A DNA stretch of 64,000 bases, from assembly GCA_014653985.1 (NCBI GenBank), contig JACWDT010000001.1, positions 62,001-126,000 on the forward strand, given 5' to 3'. The stretch is from Pelagibacterales bacterium SAG-MED22. GTDB taxonomy: Bacteria; Pseudomonadota; Alphaproteobacteria; Pelagibacterales; Pelagibacteraceae. This document shows, piece by piece, positions 33,208 to 42,162 of the stretch. Positions within the stretch are counted from its first letter, which is position 1. Each line of letters starts with the position of its first letter. Position numbers and translations under genes: made by a program. Under the pieces are notes generated by a model, which was given only the letters and a program-made list of their open reading frames with translations, had not been told where the DNA came from and searched no databases.

Positions 33208-33687
33208 CTATTTTTTTTCTTCCTTTGGAGCTTCTGCTGCTGGTGCTGCGTCTGCTTTAGGAGCTTCTTCCTTTGGAGCTTCTGCTGCTGGTGCTGCGTC
33301 TGCTTTAGGAGCTTCTTCCTTTGGAGCTTCTGCTGCTGGTGCTGCGTCTGCTTTAGGAGCTTCAGTTTTATCTTCCTCTTTTTTATTTCTTTCTTTTTTC
33401 GGAATAGCTTTATTGGGGTTATTACCATTTACAGGCATTGGCATTAATTCATTTTCTCCCAATATTCTCGCAACTCTAGTTGTTGGTTTAGCTCCTTGAC
33501 CGAGCCAATATTTAATTCTTTCAGCCTCAAGACCTACTCTTTCTTTTTTATCTTTGGGTAAAAGAGGATTAAAAAATCCTACCTTCTCAATAAATCTTCC
33601 ATCTCTTGCAAAACGGCTATCAGCTACAACGACTTTATATACTGGACGTTTTTTTGTTCCTCCTCTTGATAATCTTAGTTTTAACAT
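33208..33687 (-). CDS. rpsP: 30S ribosomal protein S16 with a tandem-repeat C-terminal tail
   Basis: Residues 1 to about 85 are S16 ([39 protein letters not shown]). A long tail follows to residue 159, beginning with a basic stretch ([11 protein letters not shown]) and then three copies of a 16-residue unit ([16 protein letters not shown]). A good ribosome binding site (GGAG) precedes the ATG. S16 helps the 30S 5' domain assemble. The tail is far beyond the usual 80-90 residues of the family. Confidence 0.96.
   Translation of the reverse strand: MLKLRLSRGGTKKRPVYKVVVADSRFARDGRFIEKVGFFNPLLPKDKKERVGLEAERIKYWLGQGAKPTTRVARILGENELMPMPVNGNNPNKAIPKKERNKKEEDKTEAPKADAAPAAEAPKEEAPKADAAPAAEAPKEEAPKADAAPAAEAPKEEKK
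33221..33364 (-). repeat. Three 48-base tandem repeats coding the S16 tail
   Basis: Three direct copies of a 48-base unit lie end to end at 33221-33268, 33269-33316 and 33317-33364; they differ only in the last base of the third copy. Each codes 16 residues in frame in the rpsP tail. The near-perfect DNA identity, including silent positions, points to recent expansion or gene conversion by slippage rather than long-term selection on each copy. Confidence 0.95.
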
Positions 33688-33701
33688 ATCTTCTCCTTTT
33701 G

Positions 33702-35060
33702 TTATTTTAATTGGTTAAATAGCTCTGGTGGTATTCCTTTATCAGACATCCCCTTCATATTTCCTTTAGACATCTTTTTCATCATTTCAGACATCATTTT
33801 AAATTGTTTTAACAATTTATTGATAGTGGCTGGATTGGTACCAGAGCCATTAGCAATTCTTTTTTTTCTAGAACCATCAATTATTTTTGGGTTCTCTCTC
33901 TCTTTTTTTGTCATAGACAAAATAATAGCTTCATTTGTAGTAATAATACTTTCATCAATTCCAGCTGAGTCCATTTGAGATTTAATTTTTGAAACTCCCG
34001 GCATAAATGACATTATTCCTTCGATGCCTCCCATTTTTTTCATTTGTCTTAGTTGAGCCAAATAATCTTGCATTGAAAACTGACCTTTTTTTAAATTTTC
34101 TTCTGCTTTTTTTATATTTTCTTCACCAAGATCTTGAGCAGCTTTTTCAACAAGAGAAACTATGTCTCCCATTCCAAGAATTCTGTTGGCTATTCTGTCG
34201 GGATGAAAAACTTCAAGATTATCAATTTTTTCCCCAATTCCTAAAAATTTAATAGGAACATTTGAAACATATTTCATACTGACCGCAGCACCACCTCTAG
34301 CATCACCGTCAGCCCTAGTTAAAATAATTCCTGATAAATTAACAGTATTTTTAAATTCTTTTGCAACTGAAGCTGCAACTTGACCTGTTAAAGAGTCTGC
34401 TACTAGGAATGTTTCTGTTGGATTAATTACACCTTCAATTTGTTTAATCTCACTCATCATCTGTAAGTCAATTTGAGTTCTTCCAGCGGTATCAAAAAGA
34501 ATAATTTCAGCACCATTTAAATTAGCAGCACCAATTGCTCTTCTACAAATATCTGCTGGTTGCTGCCCTTCAACGATTGGTAAGGTTAAAATATTATTCT
34601 GCTCCCCTAAAGATCTAAGTTGCTCTTGAGCTGCTGGTCTATAAATATCTAAACTCACCATCATTACTTTTTTCTTTTTGTTACTCTCTAAATATTTAGC
34701 AAGTTTTGCTGTTGTTGTTGTTTTACCTGAACCCTGAAGTCCTACCAACATCATTGGGACAGGTGGTACCGCGTTAAGATTTATATCGCTATTAGCCTCT
34801 CCCAACAAACTTACAAGTTCGTCGTAGACAATTTTGACAACCATATCCCCTGGTGAAGTTGATCTAATAATCTCTTGGCCTAGAGCTTTTGGCTTAACTT
34901 TTTCAATAAAATCTTTAGCAACCTCTAAAGATACATCGGCTTCTAAAAGAGCTTGTCTAATTCCTCTTAAACCTTCATCAACTTGAGCTTCATCAAGTGA
35001 AGGTGATTTTTTTAAAGAAGAAAAGATTTCTTCAAATTTATTTGTTAAATTTTCAAACAT
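33702..35060 (-). CDS. ffh: Signal recognition particle protein Ffh (SRP54)
   Basis: The GTPase that binds signal sequences and 4.5S RNA and hands ribosomes to FtsY at the membrane. I use the ATG at 35060 ([13 protein letters not shown]), the normal Ffh start; an upstream start would add eight residues from the leader. NG domain: P-loop [13 protein letters not shown] near residue 107, [15 protein letters not shown]. The C-terminal M domain is Met-rich ([17 protein letters not shown]). It is the first gene of the block ffh-rpsP-trmD-rplS and has a structured leader upstream. Confidence 0.98.
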   Translation of the reverse strand: MFENLTNKFEEIFSSLKKSPSLDEAQVDEGLRGIRQALLEADVSLEVAKDFIEKVKPKALGQEIIRSTSPGDMVVKIVYDELVSLLGEANSDINLNAVPPVPMMLVGLQGSGKTTTTAKLAKYLESNKKKKVMMVSLDIYRPAAQEQLRSLGEQNNILTLPIVEGQQPADICRRAIGAANLNGAEIILFDTAGRTQIDLQMMSEIKQIEGVINPTETFLVADSLTGQVAASVAKEFKNTVNLSGIILTRADGDARGGAAVSMKYVSNVPIKFLGIGEKIDNLEVFHPDRIANRILGMGDIVSLVEKAAQDLGEENIKKAEENLKKGQFSMQDYLAQLRQMKKMGGIEGIMSFMPGVSKIKSQMDSAGIDESIITTNEAIILSMTKKERENPKIIDGSRKKRIANGSGTNPATINKLLKQFKMMSEMMKKMSKGNMKGMSDKGIPPELFNQLK

Positions 35061-35081
35061 ATTTTCACACAGCAGTAATCG

Positions 35082-35168
35082 CACTAGTGGGCGAAGCCTC
35101 GCTGACTAGTGTCGATCTCTTTGTTTCCAAAGACACCGCAAAGTTAATGTTTTTGCGGAAACGTCGAC
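35082..35168 (-). ncRNA. Structured 5' leader RNA upstream of ffh
   Basis: Read on the ffh strand, this stretch can form several stems. An outer GTCGA/TCGAC stem (35164-35168 with 35111-35115) encloses two hairpins: CCGCAAA/TTTGCGG (35136-35142, 35152-35158) and TCTTTG/CAAAGA (35118-35123, 35128-35133), whose loop is GAAA on this strand, a GNRA tetraloop. A further hairpin pairs ACTAGT with ACTAGT (35083-35088, 35105-35110) around a GCGA/TCGC stem. The GAAA loop fits the minus strand as the transcribed one. As I recall, a conserved RNA motif named after ffh was predicted from Pelagibacter by comparative genomics; I infer this is a member, but I could not align it. Its ligand or function is unknown. 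Confidence 0.7.
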
Positions 35169-35172
35169 AACC

Positions 35173-35178
35173 TATAAT
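35173..35178 (+). promoter_or_regulatory. Candidate -10 element for the dapF-ftsY gene, overlapping the ffh promoter region
   Basis: A consensus TATAAT sits 40 bases before the ATG at 35219. Only a weak -35 (TTTTTG, 35150-35155) lies 17 bases upstream, inside the ffh leader sequence. On the other strand TTGACT (35191-35196) could serve as a -35 for ffh, with a poor -10 near 35169-35176 that would place the start at the outer stem of the leader. The two divergent promoters would therefore overlap. Confidence 0.4.
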
Positions 35179-35218
35179 AGAGGTTCAAAAAGTCAATAAA
35201 TAAGTTAAATATCTATAT

Positions 35219-36961
35219 ATGGATATCAAAGCGTTTAAAATGGATGGTTTAGGTAATGATTTTGTCATTATAGATAATAGGCAAAAAATTACTAATTTAA
35301 GCAAAGAGCAAATTATTAAAATTTGCGATAGAGAATTTATAGGTTGTGATCAGTTAATATTAATAACTAAAAATGATAGTTCTGATGCATCTCTAGAATT
35401 TTATAATTCTGATGGTGGAACTTCTGGAGCATGTGGAAATGGAACAAGATGCGTTGCAGATTTGTTATCTAAAGAAAACAATAAATCATTAGTTACTTTA
35501 ACTACACAATCTGGTGATTTAAAATCTGAGATATTGGGAGAAAAACTAGTCTCTACAGAAATTGGGAAAGGTAGAATAGAGTGGAATGAAATTCCACTTT
35601 CTGAAGAATTGGATACCAATAACCTTAATATAAAAATAACTGATCTAAATAATAATAATCATACAGGAGGTACAGCAGTAAATGTTGGAAATCCACATAT
35701 CATTTTTTTTGTTGATAATAATGAAAATTTTGAAATAAAAAAAATTGGACCAGAAATTGAAAACCATCCTTTATTTCCTGAAAAATGTAATGTTACTTTA
35801 GCAACAGTCGTTGATGAGGAATTAATTAAAGTTAAAGTTTGGGAAAGAGGAGCAGGTCTTACTAAGGCCTGTGGTACAGCTGCTTGCGCTACTGCTTTTG
35901 CTGCAATGAGAAATGGGCTTTCAGGTAATAAAGTTGATATCCAGTTTTCTACTGGGAAGTTATCAATATTTATTGATGAAAATAACAGTATTCACATGAA
36001 AGGACCCGTTTCCGATATTAAAGAAATTAATATAAAAAATTTAATGGGAATTTTTGATAAATTTAAATCTGGTTTTAAGAAAAGTGCGTCAGCATTTAGT
36101 TCAGGTTTAAAAAATATTGTCATAAAAAAAGAAATAGATGACAAAACATTAGATAAGATTGAAGATTATTTGATTCAATCAGATGTCGGTATTGCTGCTG
36201 CATTAGAAATTAGAGAAATTGTTTCCCAAACTAAAATTGATCCAAACAAACATACAGTAGATGAGATAAATATTATTTTAAAAAATTATATAGTTGGATT
36301 GATGAAACCTTTAGAAAATTTTGAATTTTTTAAAAAAAAACAAAAACTTAACGTAATACTTATTTCCGGTGTTAATGGAGTTGGCAAAACAACTACAATA
36401 GGAAAAATTAGTAAAATATTTAAAGGTAATGGAAATAAAGTTATGCTTGCTGCATCAGATACATTTAGAGCAGCAGCAATTGAACAATTAGAAAATTGGT
36501 CAAAAAAAGTAGATGTTTCAATTACTAAATCATCACAAGGATCTGATCCAGCCTCAGTGGCATATAAAGCAATAGAAGAGGCGTTAAATAATCAATTCGA
36601 TCAAGTTTTGATAGACACTGCTGGAAGATTACAAAACAAAAAAAATTTAATGGAAGAATACAAAAAAATTGCAAACGTAACAAAAAAAATAGATTCTGAA
36701 GCTCCCCATGATGTAATTTTAGTTTTAGACGCTACCTCTGGACAAAATGTGATTAATCAAGTTGAAGAATTTAATAAAATTATTCCTATCACAGGGCTAA
36801 TAATGACAAAATTAGATGGAACAGCCAAAGGTGGCATTCTTCTAGCAGTTGCTAAAAAATATAAGCTACCAATTATTGCTCTTGGTTTAGGGGAAAAAGA
36901 AGATGATCTACAGATTTTTGAAGCAGAAAAGTTTGCAGAAGCTTTTACACAAATTAATTAA
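35219..36961 (+). CDS. Fused diaminopimelate epimerase and SRP receptor (DapF-FtsY)
   Basis: One 580-codon frame covers two normally separate proteins. Residues 1-275 are DapF, which epimerises LL- to meso-diaminopimelate, with both catalytic cysteines: Cys72 in GACGNGTRC and Cys218 in KACGTAACA. From Met276 (MGIFDKFKSGFKKS) on it is FtsY, the SRP receptor GTPase: P-loop GVNGVGKTTT at 384-393, DTFRAAAIEQL, DTAGR at 466-470, and TKLDGTAKGG. The join is at an A6 tract (36034-36039): with one A fewer, dapF would stop at a TAA overlapping the ftsY ATG (TAATG). So this is either a true fusion, an assembly indel, or frameshifting at the tract. It is divergent from ffh. Confidence 0.9.
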   Translation: MDIKAFKMDGLGNDFVIIDNRQKITNLSKEQIIKICDREFIGCDQLILITKNDSSDASLEFYNSDGGTSGACGNGTRCVADLLSKENNKSLVTLTTQSGDLKSEILGEKLVSTEIGKGRIEWNEIPLSEELDTNNLNIKITDLNNNNHTGGTAVNVGNPHIIFFVDNNENFEIKKIGPEIENHPLFPEKCNVTLATVVDEELIKVKVWERGAGLTKACGTAACATAFAAMRNGLSGNKVDIQFSTGKLSIFIDENNSIHMKGPVSDIKEINIKNLMGIFDKFKSGFKKSASAFSSGLKNIVIKKEIDDKTLDKIEDYLIQSDVGIAAALEIREIVSQTKIDPNKHTVDEINIILKNYIVGLMKPLENFEFFKKKQKLNVILISGVNGVGKTTTIGKISKIFKGNGNKVMLAASDTFRAAAIEQLENWSKKVDVSITKSSQGSDPASVAYKAIEEALNNQFDQVLIDTAGRLQNKKNLMEEYKKIANVTKKIDSEAPHDVILVLDATSGQNVINQVEEFNKIIPITGLIMTKLDGTAKGGILLAVAKKYKLPIIALGLGEKEDDLQIFEAEKFAEAFTQIN

Positions 36962-37517
36962 TTAAAGTGCTTGAGATTAAAGGTTTGTAAAAACTACATT
37001 TATAATTATCCTTAAAATCATAATGATCACAGCCTTTTGCAATTGAAGAAATAATAAAATCAAATTTTCCATTAACTGGATAAATTTCTAATTTCTTTTC
37101 TATAATATCAAATTTAAAGTTTGCTCTTAAACTTTTAACAGCACTAATCATAACAAGTGTTTTATTATCTTTTAATAAATAATAAGCAAAATCATCTGGA
37201 AAAACTGGAAAATCATATTCTTGTAAAAAATATTTAGCTTTCCTTGGAAACCATTCGTGAGATATCAAAGGTAAAGAACTTTTAGTTTTATAATTATAGA
37301 TATAAAGATCTTTAGGATAATCATTTATATAATTGCTATCTTCTCCCTTGGCCAAAATAGCCTTTTCACGTGTTTTAAAATATAAAGCAAAGCTTTCATT
37401 GTGAGAATTCATTTGATCAATATGAAATAAATTATCAACTGAAGATAAATTTTCATTAGCAGAACTAATGGTTTCGAATGAAAGTAATATAAAAATAAAT
37501 AAATATAACTTTTTCAT
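36954..37517 (-). CDS. Secreted protein of unknown function
   Basis: I do not recognise a family for this 187-residue protein. It begins with a signal peptide (MKKLYLFIFILLSFETISSA), so it is probably exported to the periplasm. The mature part is rich in aromatic and charged residues, with two cysteines near the end (CDHYDFKDNYKC) that could form a disulfide. Its last eight bases overlap the convergent end of the dapF-ftsY gene. Confidence 0.75.
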   Translation of the reverse strand: MKKLYLFIFILLSFETISSANENLSSVDNLFHIDQMNSHNESFALYFKTREKAILAKGEDSNYINDYPKDLYIYNYKTKSSLPLISHEWFPRKAKYFLQEYDFPVFPDDFAYYLLKDNKTLVMISAVKSLRANFKFDIIEKKLEIYPVNGKFDFIISSIAKGCDHYDFKDNYKCSFYKPLISSTLIN

Positions 37518-37566
37518 CCTTAATTATTAAAAAAAAAGTTTGAATTATATTTGTTTAGAATGTGGC

Positions 37567-38382
37567 TTAATTTAACCCTTTTAAAAAGTTATTTAGCTCA
37601 GAAACTAGATTAGAATCGTACTCCATCATGTGGTCATCATATTCTGTAAAATATGAATATTTTGGATTATTTGCTAGATCAAATATTTTTTTTCCCATCC
37701 AGAAAGGAACTATTTGATCAGCTTCACCATGCATGACCAAAACAGGAATTTTAATATTTTTAATTTTTTCTTTGTTTTTGTATTTATCTCTTAAAAGAAG
37801 TCCTACAGGTATGTAGGGATAAAAATTTTTTGCAGCTTCCACCATGGAGGTAAAAGGTGTCTCCAAAATTAATCCAGCAAAATTTTTATTTTGAGCTATC
37901 TCTGTTGCTATCCCTGTACCAAGCGATTCACCATAAATAATTATATCTTTTTCAACTACACCCTTTTTTTTAAGCCAATCAATTGCACTATTTCCATCAA
38001 TATAAAGGTTATTTTCTGTGGGTTTTCCCTCATTGCCACTAAAACCCCTCCAAGCTATGATTAAAAAATTTACATCTAAATCTTTAAAATGATTTAATTT
38101 GTATATTCTATTTTCTAGTTTTCCTGCATTTCCATGAAAATAAAGTATAGTTTTATAATTATCTAAACTCTTGTTATGAAACCAGCCCACAAGATTAATG
38201 TTATCACTTGTTCTAATATTAACCTTTTCTATTTCTACTTCTAGCTTATCCCCAAAATAGTTATTTTCATCGGGATGATACATGAGATTTCGCTGAAATA
38301 TAAAAAGCAAAATTAATATTGAAAGATAAATAGTTATAATCCCAATTATAATTTCCAAGAAATTCCTACGTTTTAGTCTCAT
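37567..38382 (-). CDS. Membrane-anchored alpha/beta hydrolase (BEM46/ABHD13-like)
   Basis: A 271-residue hydrolase with one N-terminal membrane helix (about residues 12-30) followed by an alpha/beta hydrolase domain. Catalytic parts seen: HGNAGKLENR oxyanion region, nucleophile Ser in GESLGTG, Asp in HGEADQIVP, and His in DDHMMEY. The layout resembles BEM46/ABHD13-type serine hydrolases; the substrate is unknown. Its start overlaps the end of the downstream-numbered DMT transporter gene by 17 bases, so the two are probably co-transcribed. Confidence 0.85.
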   Translation of the reverse strand: MRLKRRNFLEIIIGIITIYLSILILLFIFQRNLMYHPDENNYFGDKLEVEIEKVNIRTSDNINLVGWFHNKSLDNYKTILYFHGNAGKLENRIYKLNHFKDLDVNFLIIAWRGFSGNEGKPTENNLYIDGNSAIDWLKKKGVVEKDIIIYGESLGTGIATEIAQNKNFAGLILETPFTSMVEAAKNFYPYIPVGLLLRDKYKNKEKIKNIKIPVLVMHGEADQIVPFWMGKKIFDLANNPKYSYFTEYDDHMMEYDSNLVSELNNFLKGLN

Positions 38383-39271
38383 AATTTTTTTTAGCTAGAT
38401 AAACTCCCAAGAATACCAGAGCTGTACCTACATAATGAAACGATTCAAGATTTTCATCAAATAAAAAATACCCATAAATTGCACCGTATATTGTAAAAAC
38501 GTAAAGGGTAAAACCAGTTAAAGAAGCTCCTAGGCTTTTTTGAGCTTGAGTGTATAACGTAAATGCAATTATCCCTGGGGATATAGCTGCAAATAATACC
38601 CACATATAAAATTCTTCGTTAAAAACAGTTCTAGCTACAAGAAACTCTTCAGTAATATAAAAAGGTAATAAACTAAATGCGCCAAAAAAAGATACTAAAG
38701 TAAATCTTTGAAAAATTGATAATTCAGATTTCCAATAGAAAAGATAGATTGAATATAATGCCCAACCTACAGCTGCTGCAAGCATCCATAGATCACCGAT
38801 TGTAAACTTTAAATTTATTAACAAGTTTAAATCACCTTTTATGATAATTGCAAAAACACCAATTAAACAAGAAATTAATCCAATTATTTTTAGAAAATTT
38901 ATTTTTTCTTGAAAAAATATTGCTGAAATCATAATTATGAAAATTGGTGATGAAGTATAAATAATAGCCATATTAGTAACAGTTGTTGTTGCTCCAGCTA
39001 AAAATGGAAAAGCACCACATACACCACATCCCATAGCGCCTAAGAAAAATAATTTTTTATATTCTTTTTTGATTATAGAATAATTTTTTTTAAGTGATAA
39101 ATATGTAAAAGGTAAAAGAATTATAAAAACAAACGTCCATCTCCAAAACGCTAAAGAAATCGGAGGAACAAATTCAATACCACCTCTAGCAACTATTAAA
39201 TTAGAAGACATAAAAATTGGTTGAATAAAAAGTAATGAAAATGCTAAAAAATTTGTTTTTTGTTTAGACAA
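38366..39271 (-). CDS. EamA-family drug/metabolite transporter (DMT)
   Basis: A 301-residue membrane protein with about ten hydrophobic helices in two repeated EamA halves. Typical pieces are FVPPISLAFWRW in the first half and FTLYTQAQKSLGASLTG with FLGVYLAKK at the end. DMT proteins export or exchange small metabolites such as amino acids; the substrate cannot be read from sequence. It lies between a small membrane protein and the alpha/beta hydrolase, all on one strand. Confidence 0.88.
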   Translation of the reverse strand: MSKQKTNFLAFSLLFIQPIFMSSNLIVARGGIEFVPPISLAFWRWTFVFIILLPFTYLSLKKNYSIIKKEYKKLFFLGAMGCGVCGAFPFLAGATTTVTNMAIIYTSSPIFIIMISAIFFQEKINFLKIIGLISCLIGVFAIIIKGDLNLLINLKFTIGDLWMLAAAVGWALYSIYLFYWKSELSIFQRFTLVSFFGAFSLLPFYITEEFLVARTVFNEEFYMWVLFAAISPGIIAFTLYTQAQKSLGASLTGFTLYVFTIYGAIYGYFLFDENLESFHYVGTALVFLGVYLAKKNYETKT

Positions 39272-39287
39272 TTTAATATTTAAAAAA

Positions 39288-39464
39288 TTATTTCTTATCG
39301 AAAAAGGCTTCGTAGACCATCATGAAAATTGCTATGGCCATTAAGATATAAACAGGGAGTACGTCAAAAAAACCAATCATTGTTGATCTTGTTAAAGTAG
39401 TTGCAAGACCTATTAGAAATGCTGCTGCCAGCAATGATCCCAGAAATGTTGTAAATTTATTCAT
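39288..39464 (-). CDS. Small two-helix membrane protein of unknown function
   Basis: A 58-residue protein with two hydrophobic helices (about 7-27 and 32-50) and a charged end (AFFDKK). I use the ATG at 39464, two bases after the amidase stop; a longer frame would start inside the amidase gene. No family is recognised. Its place between amidase/TRAP genes and a DMT exporter suggests it belongs to the same transcript. Confidence 0.6.
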   Translation of the reverse strand: MNKFTTFLGSLLAAAFLIGLATTLTRSTMIGFFDVLPVYILMAIAIFMMVYEAFFDKK

Positions 39465-39465
39465 T

Positions 39466-40794
39466 TTATTTATTACATTCCTTTTCAAGCCAATTAGCAA
39501 TACCTAAAAATCTGTGATCATCAAATCTTGCACCTATTAACTGAACTCCTAAAGGTAAATTGCCTTCTCCTTGAAGAACAGGAAGAGAAATACATGGTGT
39601 TCCCAAATACGACCAGACTTTGTTAAATTCAGCAGTTCCAGTGCTTTTTAATCCTTTGGGGGCAACCCCTGGACTTGATGGCGATAACACTCCATGATAA
39701 TCCTCAAAAACTTCCTGATATGACTCATAACTTCTTTTCATAAAATCGATTGCTTCAGCATATTCTTTTGCAGAATGCTTATTACCTTTTGCAATCGCAT
39801 CTTGCATATATTTAGATAATTTTTTTTTATACTTTTTGTAATATATAGCAAAATTGTTTGCTAAATCCGTCTCATGAATTATCTGATGATACTTGTGAAT
39901 ATGTTTAAAGTAAGAGGGCGTATCAAAGACCTCAATATTATTTTTGAATGATTTTATAAAATATTCAAAAGCCTCTCTCGATTTTTTTTCAATAATTTTC
40001 CAATGTTCAGTTTTATAAAAAATAAATTTTGGTTCAAATAAAGGCCCTTTTTTTACTTCATCCAACATGTTTTCAGTTGAATAGTGTACGGTTGCACTAT
40101 CGTAGTTATCTTTCTTAATTAAAACTTTCGCAAGAAGTGCTACATCTTCAACTGATCTTCCAAATACACCTATCTGATCTAATTTTTCAGATGTTTTAAG
40201 AACACCATTTCTGGAAATTAATCCATAAGTAGGTTTGTATCCAACTACACCACAATATGAGGCAGGTCTAATAACAGATCCACCAGTTTGAGAACCAATA
40301 GATAATGGAGCCATAAAAGAGGCCACTGAAGCTGCAGATCCACTAGATGATCCTCCTGGAGTTCTTATATAATCATGAGGATTCGTAGTTTTAGAAGGCC
40401 CAAGATAAGCTAGCTCTGATGTTGCTGTTTTGCCCATTACTATTGCCCCTGCAGAAAGTAATAGATCAACTATTTCAGCATTCTGTGAATAAGATTTTCC
40501 TTTTCTAATTACAGTCCCACACTCAGTCGGCATATCAAGAGTGCCTATAATATCTTTTACAGCCACTGGTATTCCATGAAGTGGTCCTGTTGGTTTTCCA
40601 GATCTTCTATGCTCATCTGCTTCAGCAGCTTTTTCTAGTAAAAGTTTTTTATTAAGATGTACCCACGCCTTAACGTCTTTTTCAAATTCATTTACTCTCT
40701 CGATGTATTTCTTACAAATTTCAACTGATGTTAATTGAGAGTCTTTTATTTTCGAAACAAGTTCTTCAACTTTTAACGAAAGTATGTCTGTCAT
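39466..40794 (-). CDS. Amidase (amidase signature family)
   Basis: A 442-residue amidase signature enzyme. The Ser-cisSer-Lys triad can be seen: Lys in HGIPVAVKDI near residue 78, then the GGSSSGSAASVA loop, and the nucleophile region GSQTGGSVIRPA. The C-terminal part (GTPCISLPV, PLGVQLIGARFDD) fits the family. The family hydrolyses many amides. It follows the TRAP transporter genes by six bases, so its substrate may be the transported compound or a product of it. It is not GatA, judging by length and context. Confidence 0.88.
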   Translation of the reverse strand: MTDILSLKVEELVSKIKDSQLTSVEICKKYIERVNEFEKDVKAWVHLNKKLLLEKAAEADEHRRSGKPTGPLHGIPVAVKDIIGTLDMPTECGTVIRKGKSYSQNAEIVDLLLSAGAIVMGKTATSELAYLGPSKTTNPHDYIRTPGGSSSGSAASVASFMAPLSIGSQTGGSVIRPASYCGVVGYKPTYGLISRNGVLKTSEKLDQIGVFGRSVEDVALLAKVLIKKDNYDSATVHYSTENMLDEVKKGPLFEPKFIFYKTEHWKIIEKKSREAFEYFIKSFKNNIEVFDTPSYFKHIHKYHQIIHETDLANNFAIYYKKYKKKLSKYMQDAIAKGNKHSAKEYAEAIDFMKRSYESYQEVFEDYHGVLSPSSPGVAPKGLKSTGTAEFNKVWSYLGTPCISLPVLQGEGNLPLGVQLIGARFDDHRFLGIANWLEKECNK

Positions 40795-40800
40795 TTTATT

Positions 40801-42162
40801 TTATTGCGCAAATAAAGTTTCTGGTAACCATAAAGCTATTGCTGGAAACATATACATTAAAAACATTGCAAAAATAACAATTCCTAAGAATGGCATTATT
40901 CCTCTGAATATTTCCATCAGCTCTACATTTGTTTTTTGAACTCCTTTTAGATAGTAGGCGGACATGGCCATGGGGGGAGTTAAAAAGGATGTTTGCAAAT
41001 TTAAAGCTATTAACATTGCAAAGAAATAGGGATTAACTCCAAAAATTTCTAGTAATGGTAAAAATATAGGGACAAAAATAATTAAAATCTCAGTCCATTC
41101 TAATGGCCATCCTAAAAGAAAAATAATTATTTGAGTAATTACTAAAAATTGCCATGTTGAAATATTTATAGATGTGAAAAAATGCTCAAAAACTTCATGA
41201 CCACCTAAATAAGAAAATACAGATGAAAAAGTCCAAGAACCAATAAATAACCACATGATCATTGCGGTTGTTTTTGCAGTTAAAAATACAGACTCTTTAA
41301 AGTTTTGCCATTTAAGAGTTTTATAAAACCAAGATAAAATCAGTGCCCCAAAAGCTCCAGCTGCAGCAGCCTCGGCCGGTGTAGCTATTCCAGCTAAAAT
41401 AGTTCCAAGCACTAACATAATTAATCCAAATAAAGGTACAAAAGAAACCAACACTTCTTTTAAAATTTCAGCTCTTGGAGGTATATCTTCTGCTGGTGGT
41501 CTTGGAGCTATAGATGGGTTCAGCCAAGCTCTAAAAACTGCATATCCAATATATAAACTTGCTAATAACAATCCTGGGAAAATAGCAGCTGCAAAAAGTC
41601 TTAAAGGAGATAATTGTGCAATTACTGAATAAACAATTAACATTATGCTTGGAGGAATTAAAATACCTAAGCATCCACCTGAACAAATAATCCCTGATGC
41701 AAATTTTTTATCATATCCTGCTTTAACCATTGCGGGCCAAGCAAGTAATCCCATCAAAGTTACTACTGCACCTATAATTCCTGTTGCTGTTGAAAATAAT
41801 GTACATGTAATTAATGCAGCTACTGCCATCGATGCGGGCAATCTATGTGCCGCTAATCTGATTGCAAAAAATAATTTTGCTACTATCCCAGCTCTCTCAA
41901 CTAAGTAACCCATAAATAAAAATAAAGGTACAGCGGTGAGGACATTGTTATCCATTACTGTATAAGTATTTTGAACAAAGAGTTGGAATATTCGGTTATC
42001 AAAAATATGCTCCATCATGGTCGCATCGTAATAAGCGTAATAACCAAAACCAATTCCCATTGCCATTAAAGTAAATGCAATTGGAAAACCTAAAAGAACT
42101 GCAAAAAGAAATATCCCCATCATTAAAATGGCAACTTCTGGATTTGTTAAACTAAACAACAT
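40801..42162 (-). CDS. dctM: TRAP transporter large permease DctM
   Basis: The ion-coupled permease subunit (453 residues, about 12 membrane helices) of a tripartite ATP-independent periplasmic transporter. Typical segments: IIPPSIMLIVYSVI, GIATPAEAAAAGAFGAL and the C-terminal LNLQTSFLTPPMAMSAYYL. Its start overlaps the dctQ end by 11 bases. Together with DctQ and DctP it imports a solute, usually an organic acid, using a sodium gradient. Confidence 0.95.
   Translation of the reverse strand: MLFSLTNPEVAILMMGIFLFAVLLGFPIAFTLMAMGIGFGYYAYYDATMMEHIFDNRIFQLFVQNTYTVMDNNVLTAVPLFLFMGYLVERAGIVAKLFFAIRLAAHRLPASMAVAALITCTLFSTATGIIGAVVTLMGLLAWPAMVKAGYDKKFASGIICSGGCLGILIPPSIMLIVYSVIAQLSPLRLFAAAIFPGLLLASLYIGYAVFRAWLNPSIAPRPPAEDIPPRAEILKEVLVSFVPLFGLIMLVLGTILAGIATPAEAAAAGAFGALILSWFYKTLKWQNFKESVFLTAKTTAMIMWLFIGSWTFSSVFSYLGGHEVFEHFFTSINISTWQFLVITQIIIFLLGWPLEWTEILIIFVPIFLPLLEIFGVNPYFFAMLIALNLQTSFLTPPMAMSAYYLKGVQKTNVELMEIFRGIMPFLGIVIFAMFLMYMFPAIALWLPETLFAQ

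Noticed and set aside
33221-33364. The 48-base repeats looked at first like a CRISPR or satellite array
   Set aside because: The copies are end to end with no spacers and encode 16-residue units in frame within the rpsP tail; there are no cas genes nearby.
33108-33428. A 106-residue minus-strand frame rich in Gln, Lys and Leu with repeated words
   Set aside because: It is the shifted frame of the S16 tail repeats; its repetition comes from the DNA repeat, and rpsP and trmD occupy the same strand.
35061-35218. Possible tRNA, 4.5S RNA or tmRNA fragment in the ffh/dapF spacer
   Set aside because: No cloverleaf with a T-loop, no SRP RNA GGAA/GCAG core and no tmRNA-like acceptor end could be found; a leader RNA fits better.
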